Shown here: positions 24,474 to 33,875 of the stretch, piece by piece
How the letters are laid out: every line of letters starts with the position of its first letter
How positions within the stretch are numbered: the first letter of the stretch is position 1
From: Shouchella clausii
GTDB lineage: Bacteria > Bacillota > Bacilli > Bacillales > Bacillaceae_D
Assembly: GCF_002250115.1 (NCBI RefSeq)
Contig: NZ_CP019985.1
Span: 2,294,001 to 2,358,000 of the forward strand
Direction of reading: 5' to 3'
DNA: 64,000 nt
Notes under the pieces: generated by a model
Seen by the model: only the letters and a program-made list of their open reading frames with translations
What the model was told of the DNA's origin: nothing
The model's database searches: none
Program-made: the position numbers and the translations under genes

Positions 24474-25097
24474 ATGAAGTTGCAGCTTGCGCTTGACCGC
24501 CTGAATTGGGAAACGTGTTTTGCGCTAGTAGAAGATACAAGTGACGCTATTGATATAATTGAAATAGGCACTGGCGTTATCAAAGAATATGGCATGGAAA
24601 TCGTAAGGCAAATGCGCAAAGCATTCCCCCGCCACACGTTGCTTGCAGACATGAAAATTTGCGATGCCGGGAAACACGAGGCACGACAAGCGTTTGCAGC
24701 AGGCGCCGATATCGCAACGGTTATGGCATTCGCTCCAGCTCCCACCATTAGGGAGACGCTTTCAGTAGCTAGCCAAGAAGGCAAAGAAATTATGGTTGAC
24801 CTCCTTGGCGTCGACAAAACCGAGCAAGTGAAGGCATTGAAAGAACAAGGCGTTTCATTTGTCGGACTTCATCTCGGCAAGGACGAACAGCAGCATAAAC
24901 AGCTTGGACGAGGACTGTTTCAGTTAGTTGAGGGGACTGGACTAAAAACCGCTATTGCCGGCGGTGTTACCGTTGAATCGTTGCCAACGATTCTCCCATA
25001 CCGGCCAGACGTCCTCATTGTCGGCAGCGGGATTACCAAGGCGGAAAAGCCAAAGGAAGCGGCGCTGCGCATCAAAAAACGAATGATAGCGTCATGA
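24474..25097 (+). CDS. hxlA: 3-hexulose-6-phosphate synthase
   Basis: 207 residues. Orotidine-decarboxylase-fold aldolase with QLALDRLNWE, the DMKICDAG motif (D-x-K-x-x-D, Mg2+ and substrate), GLHLGKDEQ and the phosphate site AIAGGVTVE plus LIVGSGITKA. Condenses formaldehyde with ribulose-5-phosphate, or runs in reverse. The product is handled by HxlB at 20450. Last gene of the operon; no clear terminator was found before the convergent gene. Confidence 0.93.
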   Translation: MKLQLALDRLNWETCFALVEDTSDAIDIIEIGTGVIKEYGMEIVRQMRKAFPRHTLLADMKICDAGKHEARQAFAAGADIATVMAFAPAPTIRETLSVASQEGKEIMVDLLGVDKTEQVKALKEQGVSFVGLHLGKDEQQHKQLGRGLFQLVEGTGLKTAIAGGVTVESLPTILPYRPDVLIVGSGITKAEKPKEAALRIKKRMIAS

Positions 25098-25127
25098 GGA
25101 TAACGTTTTTCCTTGACTCGTTTGGCA

Positions 25128-26168
25128 TTACGTGCACACAATAGCTGGATTTCTTTCTAGGATGTTAAGAGCCGCTTCACACATCGTTCCCATCTTTGAA
25201 CGAGTGTAGGCGGCTTTTTTTAACAAATCAGCATGATTAATAATGCCGAGATCGGCTAACGCTTCTTGAAAATAGCCGAGTTCTGCTTGATGGCTAGTTG
25301 GGCAATCTGCAGCTAATATTATGTGGCAGCGGGCAAACGTGGCAATGATCCAAAAAACGGCCTCACGGTGGTGGCCTTCGTCAATCAGTTTTTCTGTGCC
25401 ATCTACTGCCAGCGGGCGTGCTTCTAGTGAAATGTCAGAGCTAAAAAAGAAAGCTGTTTTTTTCAGCTTTACCGTCATGTCAAACGTATGGGCCAGTGCC
25501 GTTAAATGGCGCTTGGCCTGTTTGGCATCCATGTGTTGGCAACCTAGTTGGCTAAGCAAATGCTCAAATACGTCCTCCAGTTGGTAAGAGGTGAGCACCT
25601 CTTTTGCCGCTAAATAACGAAGCCGTACAGTAGGGTTGCGTAAGGCGGCGACAAGAAAAAGATGGGCGACGACACCAGTCGGGAAAAGCCAGTTCATGAC
25701 AAGTTCGTGAAACGGTTTTTCAACGTGAAGCTGTTCTAGCCCTCTCTCTGATTTTGAACGGACATCGTCAAGGCGGCGCTTGACCCATTTTTCTTGGCAA
25801 AATTGCCGTGACACTTCCTCTTGCAAAGGCTTTAGAAACCCTTCTTGGTCAACGATAATCGTATCGGTTTGAAAGGCATGGGCGATATGGTAGTGTGACA
25901 GGACGATTTCAGACGATGACAGCGCCTTTTCAGGAATATAAGAAACTTCTAGTAAAACGCCTTTATAGCGAAATTTGCCGATTTTTAAAGGAGGCTCCTC
26001 TAAAGACGTGACGACCATGATGTCTAAGTCTGAGTGAGGCGCCAAGTACGAAGTATCTGCCTGTTCAGCGGCGGAACCACTAAAATAAGCTCCTTTGAAC
26101 CACTTTTTTCCCTCGGCATATGCCCATACCCATTCACGAGCAATTTCCTTGGCTTTCCATACTTTCAT
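25128..26168 (-). CDS. Nucleotidyltransferase-domain protein (aminoglycoside-adenylyltransferase-like)
   Basis: 346 residues from ATG 26168, 8 nt after GGGAGG. The pol-beta-type motif is FSGSAAEQADTSYLAPHSDLDIMVV (G-S followed by D-x-D). A long helical C-terminal part of about 220 residues follows, with no recognised motif. Proteins like this are usually annotated as NTP-transferase domain proteins; substrate unknown. Convergent with hxlA. Confidence 0.7.
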   Translation of the reverse strand: MKVWKAKEIAREWVWAYAEGKKWFKGAYFSGSAAEQADTSYLAPHSDLDIMVVTSLEEPPLKIGKFRYKGVLLEVSYIPEKALSSSEIVLSHYHIAHAFQTDTIIVDQEGFLKPLQEEVSRQFCQEKWVKRRLDDVRSKSERGLEQLHVEKPFHELVMNWLFPTGVVAHLFLVAALRNPTVRLRYLAAKEVLTSYQLEDVFEHLLSQLGCQHMDAKQAKRHLTALAHTFDMTVKLKKTAFFFSSDISLEARPLAVDGTEKLIDEGHHREAVFWIIATFARCHIILAADCPTSHQAELGYFQEALADLGIINHADLLKKAAYTRSKMGTMCEAALNILERNPAIVCT

Positions 26169-26379
26169 CAAGCATTCCTCCCTTTCTGACTGCTAGGCTT
26201 CGCGAGAAAGTCGTTTTTTCCTCTATGAAAATTTTAAAATCAGCATAAACACATACTCTTCCAGGCGGCATGTAAGACGATAGGCTAACGTTCGCATACG
26301 TTATTGTTTGCGCCAGTCACACATTCTATTTGCCTCTTCATTCGCCTCCCTTTATTTTTAAAATAGAATAACATTTTAA

Positions 26380-26494
26380 TGATAATTATTATCATAAGAA
26401 AATCTTTATAATTATATGGTATACTTAGTTTGGAACGAATATAAAGCTGTTTTTAAGGACTTAAATGAAATAGAGAAAACGATATTCATTCTCA
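26380..26494 (+). promoter_or_regulatory. Perfect 7-1-7 Fur box plus a second weaker Fur-like site
   Basis: TGATAAT-T-ATTATCA at 26380-26394 matches the B. subtilis Fur consensus at all 14 arm positions; PerR boxes have TTATAAT arms. A second site at 26480-26494, read on the minus strand as TGAGAAT-G-AATATCG, matches at 11 of 14. Both lie upstream of the metal ATPase at 26530. The rest of 26169-26379 shows nothing else. Confidence 0.8.
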
Positions 26495-26529
26495 ATTAGT
26501 TAAAATAATTGAAAAGAGAGGGGATTATA

Positions 26530-28443
26530 ATGGCTGCCACTACAGAGAGACTTGTGATCAATAACCGAAGGAACTGGTTTGGAAAATGGAGGGACCATGC
26601 TGAACTACTTGCAGCACTTGCATCCGGTGTGCTGATCGTTGTTGGCTGGCTCCTTGACAGCTATGGTCTGGGCGCTGCTGCTATTCCTGTATATTGCGGC
26701 GCTTTTATGATCGGCGGTTATGCAAAGGCAAGGGAAGGCATTGAAGAGACGTTTAAGAACAAACAATTGAACGTGGAAATGTTGATGGTATTCGCAGCGA
26801 TTGGCGCGGCTATAATCGGTTACTGGGCAGAAGGAGCGATCTTAATTTTTATTTTCGCTTTAAGCGGCGCTTTAGAGACTTATACAATGGACAAAAGCCA
26901 TAAAGAAATTTCGGCGTTGATGAAATTGCAGCCAGAGGAAGCTGTCCTGCTTGAAAGCGGCCAAGAAACGATTGTGCCAGCCGCGAAGTTGCGAATTGGC
27001 GATTTGATTTTAATTCGGCCAGGGGAACGTGTGCCAGCGGACGGAAACATCATAGAAGGAATGACTGCTTTAAATGAAGCGGCTATTACAGGGGAAGCAA
27101 TCCCTGTTACGAAAGCAGTCGGGCAAGAGGTATTTGCTGGAGCATTAAATGTGCAAGGCTCAGTGGTCGTAACGATAACTAAGCCGATGGAAGAAACAAT
27201 GTTTCAAAAAATTATCCGCATGGTACAAACGGCAAAAGAAGAGAAATCGCCTTCGCAACTATTTATTGAGCGCTTTGAAGGACTCTATGTGAAAGTGGTG
27301 TTAATCGCAGTGGCGCTTGTGGCGCTGTTGCCACCCCTCCTATTTGACTGGACTTGGCTGAATGCATGGTATCGAGCAATGATCTTGCTTGTGGTTGCCT
27401 CGCCTTGTGCACTCGTCGCTTCCATTATGCCAGCGGTTTTATCGGCGATTTCGGCTAATGCGAAACGGGGCATTTTATTTAAAGGCGGTGTCCATGTGGA
27501 GCATGCCGGCAAAATCAAAGCAATTGCGTTTGATAAGACAGGAACGTTGACAAAAGGGAAACCAGAAGTATGTGATTTTATTTTACGAGAAGGCGCTAAT
27601 AAAGATGATGTACTCCTTCATGCGGCTTCAATCGAGCACCATTCTACCCACCCGTTGGCAGAAGCCATTGTTGCTTATGCGAAGGAAAATGGCAGTACTA
27701 GGCTGTTAAACCCCATCCTAGTGCAAGATACGCCTGGAGCTGGCGTGAAGGGCCGATTTGATGATGGAGAATGGCGGGTAGGCCAGGCTGCCTTTGTAGG
27801 TGAGCAGGAAGCGGAACATTTTCAAAATGGAGTAGCGAAGAAGCTAGCGGCTGAAGGAAAAACGGTTGTGTTCATTCAAGACACTAACGGCATTGCCGGT
27901 GTGCTGGCGCTTAGGGATGAAATCCGCCCAGAAACGCTTGCTGCAATGAACGCATTACAAAAACAGGGGATTCAACTTGTGATGTTGACAGGTGATGGAG
28001 AGGAAACGGCGCAAGCAATTGCAGAACAAAGCGGGGTGGACCGTTATGTGTCCCGTTGTATGCCAGACAAGAAAGCGGAGGAAATTAAGCGTATACGCCA
28101 AGAAATAGGGACTGTCGCTATGGTCGGTGACGGCATTAACGATGCCCCTGCTTTAGCAGCGGCTGATTTAGGAGTCGCGATGGGCGGCGGCAGCGATGTA
28201 GCGTTAGAAACAGCTGATATGGTCTTAATGAAGAATGAATTGCCCAACATCGCTGACGCAATCAAACGGTCAAAAAAAATGAACCGTATTGTGAAGCAAA
28301 ACATTGTTTTTTCGATTGCCGTTGTCCTTTTGCTCGTGCTTTCCAACTTTATGCAAGTGTTGGATTTGCCACTCGGTGTCATCGGCCATGAAGGAAGTAC
28401 GATTTTAGTCATTTTAAATGGCCTTCGTTTGCTAAATGGGTAA
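26530..28443 (+). CDS. P1B-4-type metal-efflux ATPase (PfeT/FrvA-like)
   Basis: 637 residues from ATG 26530, 6 nt after AGAGAGGGG; an in-frame TTG at 26509 is less likely. No N-terminal metal-binding domain. Motifs: TGEAIPVTK, the SPC motif in [35 protein letters not shown] (HP motif), VGDGINDAPALAAADLG and the C-terminal GVIGHEGSTILVILN, whose HEG(G/S)T is the hallmark of P1B-4 pumps for Co, Zn or Fe(II). Fur boxes in the promoter point to iron, as for the Fur-regulated FrvA of Listeria and the iron exporter PfeT of B. subtilis. Confidence 0.88.
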   Translation: MAATTERLVINNRRNWFGKWRDHAELLAALASGVLIVVGWLLDSYGLGAAAIPVYCGAFMIGGYAKAREGIEETFKNKQLNVEMLMVFAAIGAAIIGYWAEGAILIFIFALSGALETYTMDKSHKEISALMKLQPEEAVLLESGQETIVPAAKLRIGDLILIRPGERVPADGNIIEGMTALNEAAITGEAIPVTKAVGQEVFAGALNVQGSVVVTITKPMEETMFQKIIRMVQTAKEEKSPSQLFIERFEGLYVKVVLIAVALVALLPPLLFDWTWLNAWYRAMILLVVASPCALVASIMPAVLSAISANAKRGILFKGGVHVEHAGKIKAIAFDKTGTLTKGKPEVCDFILREGANKDDVLLHAASIEHHSTHPLAEAIVAYAKENGSTRLLNPILVQDTPGAGVKGRFDDGEWRVGQAAFVGEQEAEHFQNGVAKKLAAEGKTVVFIQDTNGIAGVLALRDEIRPETLAAMNALQKQGIQLVMLTGDGEETAQAIAEQSGVDRYVSRCMPDKKAEEIKRIRQEIGTVAMVGDGINDAPALAAADLGVAMGGGSDVALETADMVLMKNELPNIADAIKRSKKMNRIVKQNIVFSIAVVLLLVLSNFMQVLDLPLGVIGHEGSTILVILNGLRLLNG

Positions 28444-28504
28444 AGGCTGCTGAGTTTTTAAGCTGTATTAGTTTGAGTGCAGTTTCGACTTTGTCGACAA
28501 TCTT

Positions 28505-28536
28505 AAGCCGGTTCGCATAGGGAACCGGCTTTTTTG
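28505..28536 (+). terminator. Terminator of the metal-ATPase gene
   Basis: AAGCCGGTTC (28505-28514) pairs with GAACCGGCTT (28522-28531), followed by a T-run. Confidence 0.88.
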
Positions 28537-28652
28537 TGATGACGATGTACGCATCCAAACGTTGTACAATTTGTGCTCGCAAAGTTGTGATGAAAGCGCA
28601 TACTTTTTAGGCGGCAACGATGATAGAATGGACGTTGAAAGGAGGGGCTGCA

Positions 28653-30713
28653 TTGACGCTTAATGGTCGAAGCCAGCAAATACTCAATGAAATCGCAAGC
28701 AATCGCCGGGTCACGAGCGCAACGATCGCCAAGAAATACGGCCTTACCCGCAGGCAGATCAGCTACGCGATTGAAAAAATCAATGAGTGGCTGCAAAGGG
28801 AGCATATCCCTGAAATCGAGCGGACAAGGCAAGGCCATTTTATTGTTGATCAATCCGTTTTTTCAAAGATTACGGGGAAACAAGATTACCAGCTTCCAGA
28901 TGGACAAGGGTTTTTAACCGAGGAGCAGCGCGTCCACTTTATTTTATTAATGCTGTTGGCAAAAAAGGAAGAGCTGTCACTGCTCCATTTTCATTCCCAG
29001 TTAGGTTACAGCAAGAACACCATTTTAAATGACTTGAAAAAAGTGCAAGAGTTTGTATCGCCATTCCAATTGGTGGTTCGCTATTCACGGAAACATGGTT
29101 ACTTGTTGGAAGGCAAAGAACTGCAAATCCGAAAATTGCTGATTCACTTAACGGAAGTGGTTGTACAAACGCAGACGGGCAGACGGCAACTTGAAATCGG
29201 TACAGACATTGGAAAACATGAAATCAGCGAAGTCCATGCCCGCATTGAGAAAGTCGAACAGAAGCTAGGCATCCAATTTACAGACGAAAAACTGATGGCA
29301 ATGCCTTATATTTTAACGCTCGTTTTAAAGCGAATTGGCATCGGACATGTGTTGCCGCCATTTCCGATCGAATACGATGAACTCTCAGATACGAAAGAGT
29401 ACCAAGCAACAGAGGAAATTTTCCGCCATCTAAAAGACGTGCCTAAGCAGGAGCGGCTATTCGTAACGCTTTACTTGCTGACGACAAGCCGTTATTGGAC
29501 TGAATGGGTAAATGCGGAGGAGGCGCTGCCTGATTTAGTGCCAGCATTGGCCGATGTTTTAAGGCTATTTGAAAAAAGCGCCTGTATTTATTTGCAGGAA
29601 CGGGATTTGCTGTTGAAAAAGTTGATTCAGCATATTAAGCCCGCGTACTACCGCATGAAATATGAGTTGACAGCAGTCGAAGCCGCCAAACCAACCCTTC
29701 CTGACGAATATAAGGAATTGCACCATCTAGTCAAGCGCAGCCTTGGGCCGCTGGAACGGCAATTAGGGAAGCCGATGCCAGAAGCGGAAAAAATGTATGT
29801 GACGATGTTAATTGGCTCCTGGATGATGAGGCAAGGGGAGAGCATTCATAAGAAAATAAAAGCGATCGTTGTCTGTCCGCAAGGTGTTTCGGTGTCTGGC
29901 TTTATGTTAAAGGAGTTAAGCGAGCTTTTTCCTGAGTTTGTATTTTTGGATTCTTTATCGGTTCGTGAATTCCAATCGTGTGATTTGGCGTTTGATTTGG
30001 TGTTCTCGCAAACGCCTCTTGAAACAAATAAAAGGCTTTATATGACTAGCTCATTGTTAAGGAAAGAAGATAGGGCAAGACTACGGCGCCAAGTAATGGA
30101 GGACGTTTACGGCTATGCACCTGTTGAGTTCAATGTCAACGCAGTGATTGAGATTGTCCGAAACCATGCCTTGATCACAGACGAAAGCGGGTTGCAAAAA
30201 CAATTGCAGCAATATTTCTTTCCTAATCATGAAGAGCGAATGCCTGATGGCCAGGCAGAGGAAAAGCAGAATCTCCAATCGTTCATCAAACCAGATTCGA
30301 TCACGTTTGCCTCTGAAGCCCCTTCATGGGAAGAGGCGTTGTCTTTAGCTGCCCAACCTTTGCTCGATCAAGGGAAAATTGAACAAAGATATGTGGAGGC
30401 GCTAATTTCGAATAAAGAACGGGACCCATACATCATTATTGGCCCACACATCGCCATTCCCCATGCTTCCCCTGAGGAAGGCGCAATTGCGGCAGGAATG
30501 AGCTTACTGCATTTGCAAAAACCAGTTCTTTTTTCAGACGATGAATGGGTTCACGTCATGGTTGTAATTGCAGCCATTGATAAGCACCAACATATCCGAG
30601 CATTAAGGCAGTTGATTAAGCTTGCTGGTTCAAAAGAAGCTCGAAACCGGTTGATCGCAGCAAAAACAGAGACAGAAATAATGGAGCTCGTATCTTTTTA
30701 TTCAATGGATTAG
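28653..30713 (+). CDS. BglG/MtlR-type PRD transcriptional activator with PTS IIB and IIA domains
   Basis: 686 residues from TTG 28653 with AAAGGAGGGG upstream. Domain order: N-terminal helix-turn-helix (TSATIAKKYGLTRRQISYAIEKI), second HTH (LHFHSQLGYSKNTILNDLKKV), two PRD domains across about residues 190-400, a GatB-like IIB domain (AIVVCPQGVSVSGFMLKEL, with the usual Cys) and a C-terminal fructose/mannitol-type IIA domain (GPHIAIPHASPEEGAI, phospho-His). Such proteins sense PTS activity by phosphorylation and activate the adjacent PTS operon, here the galactitol-type genes that follow. Confidence 0.9.
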   Translation: MTLNGRSQQILNEIASNRRVTSATIAKKYGLTRRQISYAIEKINEWLQREHIPEIERTRQGHFIVDQSVFSKITGKQDYQLPDGQGFLTEEQRVHFILLMLLAKKEELSLLHFHSQLGYSKNTILNDLKKVQEFVSPFQLVVRYSRKHGYLLEGKELQIRKLLIHLTEVVVQTQTGRRQLEIGTDIGKHEISEVHARIEKVEQKLGIQFTDEKLMAMPYILTLVLKRIGIGHVLPPFPIEYDELSDTKEYQATEEIFRHLKDVPKQERLFVTLYLLTTSRYWTEWVNAEEALPDLVPALADVLRLFEKSACIYLQERDLLLKKLIQHIKPAYYRMKYELTAVEAAKPTLPDEYKELHHLVKRSLGPLERQLGKPMPEAEKMYVTMLIGSWMMRQGESIHKKIKAIVVCPQGVSVSGFMLKELSELFPEFVFLDSLSVREFQSCDLAFDLVFSQTPLETNKRLYMTSSLLRKEDRARLRRQVMEDVYGYAPVEFNVNAVIEIVRNHALITDESGLQKQLQQYFFPNHEERMPDGQAEEKQNLQSFIKPDSITFASEAPSWEEALSLAAQPLLDQGKIEQRYVEALISNKERDPYIIIGPHIAIPHASPEEGAIAAGMSLLHLQKPVLFSDDEWVHVMVVIAAIDKHQHIRALRQLIKLAGSKEARNRLIAAKTETEIMELVSFYSMD

Positions 30714-30725
30714 GAGAATAAGCAA

Positions 30726-31220
30726 ATGGAGGTCACCATGCTAGTCGATGAGAGCACAATTTTGATCAATGTGCATGCGAAACATAAAGAAGAGGTTCTA
30801 CAGCTCATGTCGGACAACCTCGTCGCCCACGGATTTGTAAACAAAAGTTTCACTGGCGCGGTGATAGCGAGGGAGCATGAGTTTCCCACAGGTTTGCCGA
30901 TGGATGGGATGGCAGTAGCCATTCCCCATACGGATATTGAACATGTGCGCAAAAAGACGATCAGCATTGCCCAGTTAAACGAACCAGTAGAATTTGGCGT
31001 AATGGGCGGAACGGATTCAGAAAGAGTAACCGTCAAACTTGTCTTTATGTTGGCGATGGAAGAAGCCCATTCCCAGTTAACGATTTTGCAACAACTGATG
31101 AAGTTATTTCAAAACAAAGAAGCAATGACACAATTAGCCTATGCAACATCGAAACAAGAAATCAAAACGGTCGTTTTAAATCATTTAGGAACAGAAACTA
31201 AAGGAGGAAAATGTATATGA
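30726..31220 (+). CDS. gatA: PTS EIIA, fructose/galactitol type
   Basis: 164 residues, TAGGAG upstream. The phospho-acceptor His lies in GMAVAIPHTDIEHV, as in GatA/FruA-type IIA domains, and VKLVFMLAMEEAHSQLTILQQLMKLF is the conserved C-terminal helix region. First structural gene of the PTS operon; overlaps the IIB gene by 4 bp. Confidence 0.88.
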   Translation: MEVTMLVDESTILINVHAKHKEEVLQLMSDNLVAHGFVNKSFTGAVIAREHEFPTGLPMDGMAVAIPHTDIEHVRKKTISIAQLNEPVEFGVMGGTDSERVTVKLVFMLAMEEAHSQLTILQQLMKLFQNKEAMTQLAYATSKQEIKTVVLNHLGTETKGGKCI

Positions 31221-31501
31221 AACCAAAAAAAGTATTGGTCGCTTGTGGTGCAGGAATTGCGACATCGACAGTGGTAAACAGCGCAATTGAAGAAATGGCA
31301 AAAGAGAACGGCTTAAAGGTCAACTTAGTGCAGATTAAGATTTCGGAAGTAGGCAGCCATAAGGATACTGCTGACTTGCTAGTAACAACAGCGATGACGC
31401 AAGCGGACTTTCCTTTTCCTGTTATCAATGCACGCTCTTTTTTAACGGGCATCGGCACGGAGCAAACAAAAAAAGAAATCCTAGAAGCGCTTAAAGGCTA
31501 A
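31217..31501 (+). CDS. gatB: PTS EIIB, galactitol type
   Basis: 94 residues. KKVLVACGAGIATSTVVNSAIEE carries the phosphorylated Cys of GatB/SgaB-type IIB. Start taken at ATG 31217, 9 nt after AGGAGG and overlapping the gatA stop as ATGA; ATG 31211 is only 3 nt from the ribosome site. Confidence 0.88.
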   Translation: MKPKKVLVACGAGIATSTVVNSAIEEMAKENGLKVNLVQIKISEVGSHKDTADLLVTTAMTQADFPFPVINARSFLTGIGTEQTKKEILEALKG

Positions 31502-31534
31502 GCAAAAAAGAGGGTTTTCAAGAGGAGGAACGTC

Positions 31535-32794
31535 ATGGATGGGTTTGTCAACTTTATTCAAGGGTTCTTAGATTTAGGCGCGACCGTTATTTTGCCCGTT
31601 GCTATCTTTTTATTAGGTTTGTTGTTCGGGCAAAAACCAGGTAAAGCGTTTCGGTCTGGGTTAACGATTGGCATTGCCTTCGTCGGCATTTTTCTAGTCG
31701 TCGACTTGCTCGTCAACAATCTAGGCCCGGCTGCACAAGGGATGGTTGACCGGCTAGGTGTGGAACTGAATGTCATAGATGTAGGCTGGCCGGCATCTTC
31801 ATCGATTGCTTGGGCTTCCATGGTGGCTGCTTTTATTATTCCGTTAGGTCTTTTGGTCAATGTGCTTATGCTTGTGACAAAAACGACAAAGACAATGAAC
31901 GTCGATATATGGAATTTCTGGCACTATACGTTTACAGCAGCGATGGTATATGTGGCGACAAACAATTTGTTTTTATCTTTGCTTTCGGCTGTCATTTTTC
32001 AAGTTGTCTGTTTAAAAATTGCCGATTGGACGGCGCCGATGGTGAGCGAATTTTATGACTTGCCTGGTGTCTCCATTGCTACAGGTAGCACGATTTCCTA
32101 TGCACCAGGCATCTTTTTAGTAAAAGGGCTGCAAAAGCTACCAGGCGTCAATAAATGGAACGCTGACCCAGCGACGATTGAAAAACGGTTTGGCATTTTA
32201 GGAGAATCGATGTTCATAGGCTTAGTTCTCGGTGCTGCCATTGGCTTGCTTGCTGGCTATGGCATTGGCGATGTGATCGATATTGGCATTGCTATGGCTG
32301 CAGTAATGGTGCTGATGCCGCGAATGGTTAAAATTTTAATGGAAGGGCTCTTGCCGATATCGGAATCGGCCCGCGAATGGCTAAACAAACGTTTTGGCGA
32401 CCGGGAAATTTATATCGGCCTTGACGCCGCCGTCGCACTCGGGCATCCGTCTGTTATTTCAACTGCTCTTATTTTAGTGCCTATTACAGTGGCTTTAGCA
32501 ATCATTCTTCCTGGCAATGCCCTTTTGCCTTTTGGCGATTTGGCTACAATTCCGTTTATTGTTGCGTTTATCGTTGGCGCTGCCCGAGGCAATATCGTCC
32601 ATTCAGTCATCGTGGGAACGATTATGATCGCGATTTCGCTTTATCTGGCCACAGATGTTGCCCCATTATTTACGCAAATGGCGATGGAAGGGAACTTTAC
32701 AATGCCGGAAGATTCGGCACAAATATCCAGCATTGACCAAGGAGGCAATCTAATTAACTGGATAATCGTTCGTTTATTCGGTATATTCAATTAA
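31535..32794 (+). CDS. gatC: PTS EIIC, galactitol type
   Basis: 419 residues with about ten hydrophobic segments, AGGAGG upstream. GatC-family features include GLLFGQKPGKAFRSGLTIG, NVDIWNFWHYTFTAAMVY and YAPGIFLVKGLQKLPG. It is the membrane channel that binds and translocates the polyol during phosphorylation. Substrate galactitol is inferred from family likeness and the downstream polyol-phosphate dehydrogenases. Confidence 0.9.
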   Translation: MDGFVNFIQGFLDLGATVILPVAIFLLGLLFGQKPGKAFRSGLTIGIAFVGIFLVVDLLVNNLGPAAQGMVDRLGVELNVIDVGWPASSSIAWASMVAAFIIPLGLLVNVLMLVTKTTKTMNVDIWNFWHYTFTAAMVYVATNNLFLSLLSAVIFQVVCLKIADWTAPMVSEFYDLPGVSIATGSTISYAPGIFLVKGLQKLPGVNKWNADPATIEKRFGILGESMFIGLVLGAAIGLLAGYGIGDVIDIGIAMAAVMVLMPRMVKILMEGLLPISESAREWLNKRFGDREIYIGLDAAVALGHPSVISTALILVPITVALAIILPGNALLPFGDLATIPFIVAFIVGAARGNIVHSVIVGTIMIAISLYLATDVAPLFTQMAMEGNFTMPEDSAQISSIDQGGNLINWIIVRLFGIFN

Positions 32795-32820
32795 TATTAC
32801 AAAAAGTAGGAGGGCTAGAA

Positions 32821-33849
32821 TTGAAAGCATTAGTAAAAACAGCACCTGGATTTGGACATGTTGAACTCCAAAACAAGCCCGAACCTGCTCCAGGGGAAAA
32901 GCAAGTCAAAATTAAAGTCAAATATGCAGGCATTTGTGGGTCCGATATCCATACGTATGAAGGCCATTATAAAGTGGCCTTCCCAGTAACACTTGGCCAT
33001 GAATTTTCAGGAGAAATTGTTGAAGTCGGGCCTGGTGTTCAATCCTTTAAAGTAGGGGATCGAGTGACCTCTGAAACCACTTTCTCTGTTTGTGGGCAAT
33101 GTTCCTATTGCCGAACGAAAGACTACAATCTTTGCAACGAGCGCAAAGGGCTTGGTACCCAGCAAGATGGCGGGTTCGCCGAGTATGTACTTGCCCGGGA
33201 AGAGAGTTTGCACCTTTTGCCAGACAATGTTGATTTCCGTTCAGCAGCGATGACAGAACCGTTAGCCTGCACGCACCATGCGCTAGCGAAAACAACAATC
33301 AACGCAGGCGATTTGTGTGTTGTCATTGGTCCTGGCCCGATTGGCTTGCTTGCTGCCCAAGTGGCGAAAAGCAGAGGCGCAAACGTCATGATAACTGGGC
33401 TCAACCATGACAAAATTCGTCTTGAGAAGGCACGTGCCCTTGGGATTGATTACGTCGTCAATGGCGAAGAAACCGATGTCGGTGAAGTCGTGAATGAACT
33501 GACAAACGGCAAAGGGGCCGATGTGGTGCTTGAATGTTCTGGGGCTGTAAAAGCAGCCAATCAAGGGCTAAAGTTATTGCGGAAAAAGGGGCAATATAGC
33601 CAAGTCGGCATCTTTGCTGCTTCAGAAATTCCCTTTGACCTCGAAAAAATCATTCAGAAAGAAATTTGCGTCATTGGCAGCAGAAGCCAGAAGCCAGCTG
33701 ATTGGGAACCTTCTCTGCTGCTTTTAAAAACAGGCAATGTCAACGCTCGCGATCTAGTCACCCATGAATACAAGCTTCATCAATGGAAGGAAGCTTATCA
33801 GGCGATAAAAAGCGGAGAAGCGATAAAAGTGCTTTTAAAACCAGAGTAA
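32821..33849 (+). CDS. Zinc-dependent polyol dehydrogenase (sorbitol/threonine dehydrogenase-like)
   Basis: 342 residues from TTG 32821, AGGAGGGC upstream. Medium-chain dehydrogenase: catalytic Zn site CGSDIHTYEGH and GHEFSGEIVEVG, structural Zn cysteines in CGQCSYCRTKDYNLC, and the Rossmann motif VIGPGPIGLLAAQVAKSRG. Likely oxidises the imported polyol phosphate or a related sugar alcohol. Second enzyme of this class in the operon. Confidence 0.85.
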   Translation: MKALVKTAPGFGHVELQNKPEPAPGEKQVKIKVKYAGICGSDIHTYEGHYKVAFPVTLGHEFSGEIVEVGPGVQSFKVGDRVTSETTFSVCGQCSYCRTKDYNLCNERKGLGTQQDGGFAEYVLAREESLHLLPDNVDFRSAAMTEPLACTHHALAKTTINAGDLCVVIGPGPIGLLAAQVAKSRGANVMITGLNHDKIRLEKARALGIDYVVNGEETDVGEVVNELTNGKGADVVLECSGAVKAANQGLKLLRKKGQYSQVGIFAASEIPFDLEKIIQKEICVIGSRSQKPADWEPSLLLLKTGNVNARDLVTHEYKLHQWKEAYQAIKSGEAIKVLLKPE

Positions 33850-33875
33850 AGCAAAAACTGCAACGGAGGGACAGA

